Of a DNA stretch of 16,973 nucleotides, positions 14,071 through 16,973 are shown piece after piece. This DNA comes from Caryophanales bacterium UBA7581 (GTDB lineage: Bacteria > Bacillota_I > Bacilli_A > RFN20 > CAG-826): NCBI GenBank assembly GCA_002477825.1, contig DLKT01000015.1:1532-18504 (forward strand), read 5' to 3'. A program made the position numbers and the translations under genes. The first letter of the stretch is position 1. Each line of letters opens with the position of its first letter. The notes beneath the pieces are model-generated. The model was not told the DNA's origin. It searched no databases and worked only from the letters and a program-made list of their open reading frames with translations.

Positions 14071-14141
14071 TAAAATAAATGGTTATTTATGCATGAATTT
14101 TTATTCGTCTTCTACTTAAATATATTTTACCATTTATTTTA
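14071..14141. repeat. 13-bp inverted repeat between the MATE and ADAGPKP genes
   Basis: TAAAATAAATGGT (14071-14083) and ACCATTTATTTTA (14129-14141) are perfect inverted copies 45 bp apart. They span most of the intergenic gap, just upstream of the AAGGGGGA ribosome site of the gene at 14054. There is no U-run, so it is not a simple terminator; it could be a leader stem or a pair of binding sites. Confidence 0.55.
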
Positions 14142-14163
14142 TAGAATAGGAATTAATATTTTT

Positions 14164-15540
14164 TTACTTAGCAGAATCGAGCTTTTTATAACTAATAATA
14201 AAACATATAATTTCTGCAATCGCTGTGATTACCCATGAAAAAATATAGAGTAAATACAAAGATGGAATCGTATGAAAATGTGCAAATACGGTATAAATCC
14301 ACGCTACCCGGAATACACAAGATCCCATAATCACAATGACTGTTGGTGCAAAACTTTTTCCAATACCACGTGATGCCGCAATCGTACAATCCATAAAGGC
14401 GCTAAAAGCATAGGAAAAACTCATAATTTGTGTTCTTTGTAGTCCTGCTTCAATAACTTCTTCTTCATTAGCAAACATCGATAAAAACTCTCTACCAAAA
14501 AGGAACAACGCACTACCAAGTATGGCCCCAATAATAAAAGAATAAGCAAGACCGATATAATAGCTTTTTAACACGCGTTTTTGTTTTCCGGCACCACGAT
14601 TTTGTCCCATAAATGTTGAACAAGCCGTATAGAACGCTGACATGACATTATAAATGATCGTGTCTGCATTTGCGGCAGCGGAATTCCCTTCAACCATAAC
14701 AGAATCAAATGAATTGACGGCATTCTGTATGAATAAATTTGCTATAGCAAAGATAGCGTTTTGAAGTCCCGCAGGAATACCCAGTCCCAGAATACGTTTT
14801 CCTTCTTCTTTATCTAATCCTTTTTTTAAATCACGAAAGCGGAAAGAACATTCACTATCTTTTCGTCCCATATAGATAAGGATAAGTGCTACAGAAACAT
14901 ACTGAGAAAGGATACTAGAAAGCGCGACACCATCCTCTGCCATTTTACAGACAATAACGAAAAATAAATTTAAAATCACATTCAAAATACCAGCAATTAA
15001 AAGATAGATTAATGGTCGTTTTGTATCTCCGTTTGCGCTTAATACACCATTACCAAAATTAAAAATTCCTAGTGCTGGCATACCTAAAGCATAAATACGG
15101 AAATAAAGCACTGCACCATCAATTAAATCATCTTTTGTTTCAAGCAGTTCAAGAATAAACTTTGCCGATAAAAGGCACAGTAACGCAATAATACAGCTAA
15201 TGATTAAACATATAACAAAAGAAGTACGAATAGAGGAAGCAGTACTTTCTTTGTTCTTTGCTCCTAAGTGATGGGCTACCCGAACATTGACCGCACTTCC
15301 CATTCCAATTAGAAAACCCGTAAAAAGTGTGACAAGCGTTGTAGTTGAGCCAACCGCTCCTAAAGCTTCTGCACTTGAAAATTTACCAACAACGGCCACA
15401 TCTGCCATATTAAAAAGCACTTGTAATAGTTGAGATAGCATCAGCGGAAAACTAAAAAGAAAAATATTTTTCCATAAAGAACCTTCCGTTATTTGAATAT
15501 TACCATGGGTGTTTTCCGTATTAAGATTTTGATCTTCCAT
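14164..15540 (-). CDS. MATE family efflux transporter
   Basis: A 458-residue integral membrane protein of the multidrug and toxic compound extrusion family (MatE domains, COG0534), which exports cationic compounds in exchange for Na+ or H+. The first repeat is clear: FSFPLMLSQLLQVLFNMADVAVVGKF, then GSTTTLVTLFTGFLIGMGSAVNVRVAHHLGAK, and GNGVLSANGDTKRP. The second repeat has GIPAGLQNAIFAIANL and FMGQNRGAGKQKR. About twelve helices are visible, the usual number. The start at 15540 is chosen over the in-frame GTG at 15564 because GGAGG lies nine bases before it, inside that longer frame. The gene has a long leader and is probably transcribed alone. Actual substrates cannot be inferred. Confidence 0.93.
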   Translation of the reverse strand: MEDQNLNTENTHGNIQITEGSLWKNIFLFSFPLMLSQLLQVLFNMADVAVVGKFSSAEALGAVGSTTTLVTLFTGFLIGMGSAVNVRVAHHLGAKNKESTASSIRTSFVICLIISCIIALLCLLSAKFILELLETKDDLIDGAVLYFRIYALGMPALGIFNFGNGVLSANGDTKRPLIYLLIAGILNVILNLFFVIVCKMAEDGVALSSILSQYVSVALILIYMGRKDSECSFRFRDLKKGLDKEEGKRILGLGIPAGLQNAIFAIANLFIQNAVNSFDSVMVEGNSAAANADTIIYNVMSAFYTACSTFMGQNRGAGKQKRVLKSYYIGLAYSFIIGAILGSALFLFGREFLSMFANEEEVIEAGLQRTQIMSFSYAFSAFMDCTIAASRGIGKSFAPTVIVIMGSCVFRVAWIYTVFAHFHTIPSLYLLYIFSWVITAIAEIICFIISYKKLDSAK

Positions 15541-15737
15541 ATTGATAAACCTCCGAAAACTCACTTATTGCATACTTTCAATCGATAAGTTTGAGCATTC
15601 TATAAACATATTTTTCTCGTTATTAACGAGAAAGTGCTGAGAGTTCACGCTTTTTTCACAAAAATTTTCTATCGTTTTAACTAACAAATTTCAGTATATT
15701 TTCTATACTTTAAAAAAAAATCATTATCTCCTACATA
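15541..15737 (-). promoter_or_regulatory. Long leader of the MATE gene with several hairpins
   Basis: About 190 bases separate the likely promoter from the start codon. On the minus strand they hold AGTATA-GAAAA-TATACT (15709-15693), TTTCTCGTT-AAT-AACGAGAAA (15633-15613, 9 bp) and a stem CTCA(AA)CTTAT with ATAAGTGAG (15595-15585 with 15568-15560) just before GGAGG. None has a U-run. Such leaders can control drug pumps by attenuation, but I could not assign a known riboswitch. Confidence 0.4.
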
Positions 15738-15767
15738 TTGATACACCTAAACATTTATGGATGTCAA
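15738..15767 (-). promoter_or_regulatory. Likely promoter of the MATE gene
   Basis: TTGACA (15767-15762), an 18-bp spacer and TATCAA (15743-15738) on the minus strand. The -35 is perfect and the -10 imperfect. Confidence 0.5.
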
Positions 15768-15786
15768 CTATTAACTTCATTTTAGT

Positions 15787-15827
15787 AAGAAAAAAGTTTG
15801 ATAAATTGTACCAAACTCTTTTTTCTT
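15787..15827. terminator. Long bidirectional terminator-like hairpin
   Basis: AAGAAAAAAGTTTG (15787-15800) pairs with CAAAC (15812-15816) and, after a TC bulge, TTTTTTCTT (15819-15827). U-runs on both strands suit termination either way. It lies 106 bp after the stop of the gene at 15933 and just before the MATE promoter, so it would insulate the MATE gene. The AT-rich gap 15828-15932 holds nothing I can name. Confidence 0.7.
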
Positions 15828-15932
15828 CTATTAATTTTTCTTATCAAAGTCTTACAGAGGCTTATTCTTTTATCTTTTTATATCTTAATCATTTATTTTT
15901 ATTGTCGTTAAAAATGTAAAATAAAACGTCAA

Positions 15933-16427
15933 TTAGCCAATTAATTTGCTCATCAACATGACAATAAGACCAACGACAGGTGCAAAGACAATTCCAATTA
16001 TCATACCTTTTACACTGCCTTTAAAATGAAACCAAACCGCTGATTTTTCAAAAGGACTTACTTTAGCCATTTTATAAAATTTATCAAAAGGCGCTAGCAA
16101 AATGTCAATGACTAAGAAATCGTACCAATCGACCACTAACCATAAAAGATATGTCGTAATCATAGCGTTTAAGAATTTTGTAATGCCATTAATAAAATAT
16201 AGAACGAGAGCAAATAAAATGGCATAAATTATCATTGCAATTAACTTACGAATCATATCACTCTTTTTTGTAGGTGGCGTTTCTTGTACAATACCTAAAC
16301 TACGTAAAGGCTCTATAACCACGGGTGGATAATCGTTGGTAAAAATTTCTCTTTTTTTTGCACACATTATTTCTAGCATTAGCGTAAACAATGCACAAGC
16401 GACTATACATTCAATCATAAAAATCAT
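15933..16427 (-). CDS. Small integral membrane protein, unknown function
   Basis: A 164-residue protein with four hydrophobic segments: about 3-21, 61-80, 86-110 and 138-162. Short loops contain DYPPVVIEPLRSLGIV (32-47) and VVDWYDFLVIDILLAPFDKFYKM (98-120), the latter with conserved-looking Asp and Trp at a membrane edge. I have seen similar four-helix proteins in Bacilli and Clostridia but cannot name the family. The start at 16427 has GGGAG eleven bases upstream, slightly far. Neighbours on the same strand are a HepT-type gene upstream and the MATE gene downstream, both separated by more than 200 bases, so no operon is indicated. Confidence 0.68.
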   Translation of the reverse strand: MIFMIECIVACALFTLMLEIMCAKKREIFTNDYPPVVIEPLRSLGIVQETPPTKKSDMIRKLIAMIIYAILFALVLYFINGITKFLNAMITTYLLWLVVDWYDFLVIDILLAPFDKFYKMAKVSPFEKSAVWFHFKGSVKGMIIGIVFAPVVGLIVMLMSKLIG

Positions 16428-16638
16428 AAGTTAACATTCTCCCATTCTTTTAAAATCTTTGTGCTAAAAAAATCATTTTTTAATTATAAATTGATTTTTA
16501 ACATTAAATCCCCTTTCACTAATCTCTTAATCAACATTTCATAATTAATATATTGTATTTTCTGACCAGAATACATCTACAATCATCATATAATTCATAT
16601 TTCAATTACTTTTGAAATTCAAATAGAACTAATTAAAA

Positions 16639-16938
16639 TTAGCTATTCTGTGGTATTAAAATATTTGCCAACTTCTCATACATTTGCGGAATCCATCTCG
16701 TTACCGTATCATAAACAATTTCCATATTTACGACACCATAATCATGGACTATTCTATTTCGCATTCCTTTAATTGCCATCCAAGGAATTTCACAATATTT
16801 CATTTTAAATTCGTTAGAAAGGCGACTGTTATTTTCTGCAATTTGAATAATACGGAACATAATTGAGTCTACTAGTAGAATATTATTTTCTATTTCGTCT
16901 TTTGTTTTTCCTTTGGTGTGTTCAATTATAAACTCCAA
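16639..16938 (-). CDS. hepT: HepT-type (DUF86) HEPN toxin, 5' end uncertain
   Basis: The 99 residues match the DUF86/HepT family of HEPN RNases, toxins that are neutralised by an MNT-type nucleotidyltransferase partner (MntA) adding AMP to a Tyr. The signature R-x4-H-x-Y is present as RNRIVHDY (Arg60, His65, Tyr67), preceded by EIPWMAIKGM and followed by VDLEIVW-like VNMEIVYDTV. The usual length is 110-115, so about 12-15 N-terminal residues are missing. The frame opens with a TTG at 16938 without a good ribosome site, after an in-frame TAA at 16953-16951. A short out-of-frame ATG (16968) with AAGG downstream hints at a frameshift. The expected antitoxin gene would lie beyond the right edge. 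Confidence 0.72.
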   Translation of the reverse strand: MEFIIEHTKGKTKDEIENNILLVDSIMFRIIQIAENNSRLSNEFKMKYCEIPWMAIKGMRNRIVHDYGVVNMEIVYDTVTRWIPQMYEKLANILIPQNS

Positions 16939-16973
16939 ATCAGATAAAATTTAAATCCTTATTTGCATAGAGG

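Noticed and set aside
15721..15735. Tiny frame ATGATTTTTTTTTAA with AGGAG in the MATE leader
   Set aside because: Four residues with a three-base spacing; likely chance in AT-rich DNA.
16411..16437. Eight-residue upstream frame overlapping the start at 16427
   Set aside because: GGGAG is only one base before its ATG, too close to use; the ribosome site fits the longer gene.
1..16973. CRISPR array, tRNA or rRNA genes
   Set aside because: No regularly spaced repeats, cloverleaf or rRNA-like conserved stretches were seen on either strand.

Overview
The window is AT-rich DNA from a low-GC Gram-positive lineage, most likely a gut-type Bacillota related to Erysipelotrichia or RF39-like Bacilli. 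The grounds are Shine-Dalgarno sites of AGGAGG/AGGGGG type, sigma-A promoters, lipoprotein signal peptides, an IS1182-family transposase, and the gene families present (ATC-hydrolase-like, DUF1848, MATE, HepT). The placement is inference. The standard code fits: conserved families read through intact with TGG for Trp.

Layout. 1-583 (-): 5' part of an unrecognised gene leaving the left edge. 768-2350 (+): two-gene operon of an L-2-amino-thiazoline-4-carboxylate (ATC) hydrolase-like protein and a DUF1848 protein with a radical-SAM-like C-terminal cysteine motif, overlapping by one base, with a clear promoter and terminator. 2386-3363 (-): aldo/keto reductase behind a structured leader. 3636-5688 (-): coupled pair of membrane proteins, one with a YcxB/PH-like domain. 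5748-9214 (-): two lipoproteins, one small and one 870 aa with repeated beta modules, each followed by a related copy of a roughly 70-nt structured element with a promoter-like -10 box and a U-run. 9366-10310 (-): membrane protein ending in an EF-Tu domain III-like segment. 10369-12211: complete IS1182-type insertion sequence with 50-bp perfect terminal inverted repeats. 12221-12877 (-): second ATC-hydrolase-family protein. 13057-13133: decayed right end of a related IS. 13167-14054 (-): signal-peptide protein with four membrane segments, starting ADAGPKP after cleavage. 14164-15540 (-): MATE efflux pump with a long leader. 15933-16427 (-): small membrane protein. 16639-16938 (-): HepT-type (DUF86) toxin with an apparently incomplete N-terminus.

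The region looks like accessory cell-surface and housekeeping-periphery DNA rather than one pathway. Apart from the operon at 768-2350 and the pair at 3636-5688, most genes appear to be transcribed singly. The most novel signals are the twin small-RNA-like elements (5748-5824 and 6430-6499), the leader of the aldo/keto reductase (3376-3515), and the EF-Tu-like membrane protein. No tRNA, rRNA or CRISPR array was seen.
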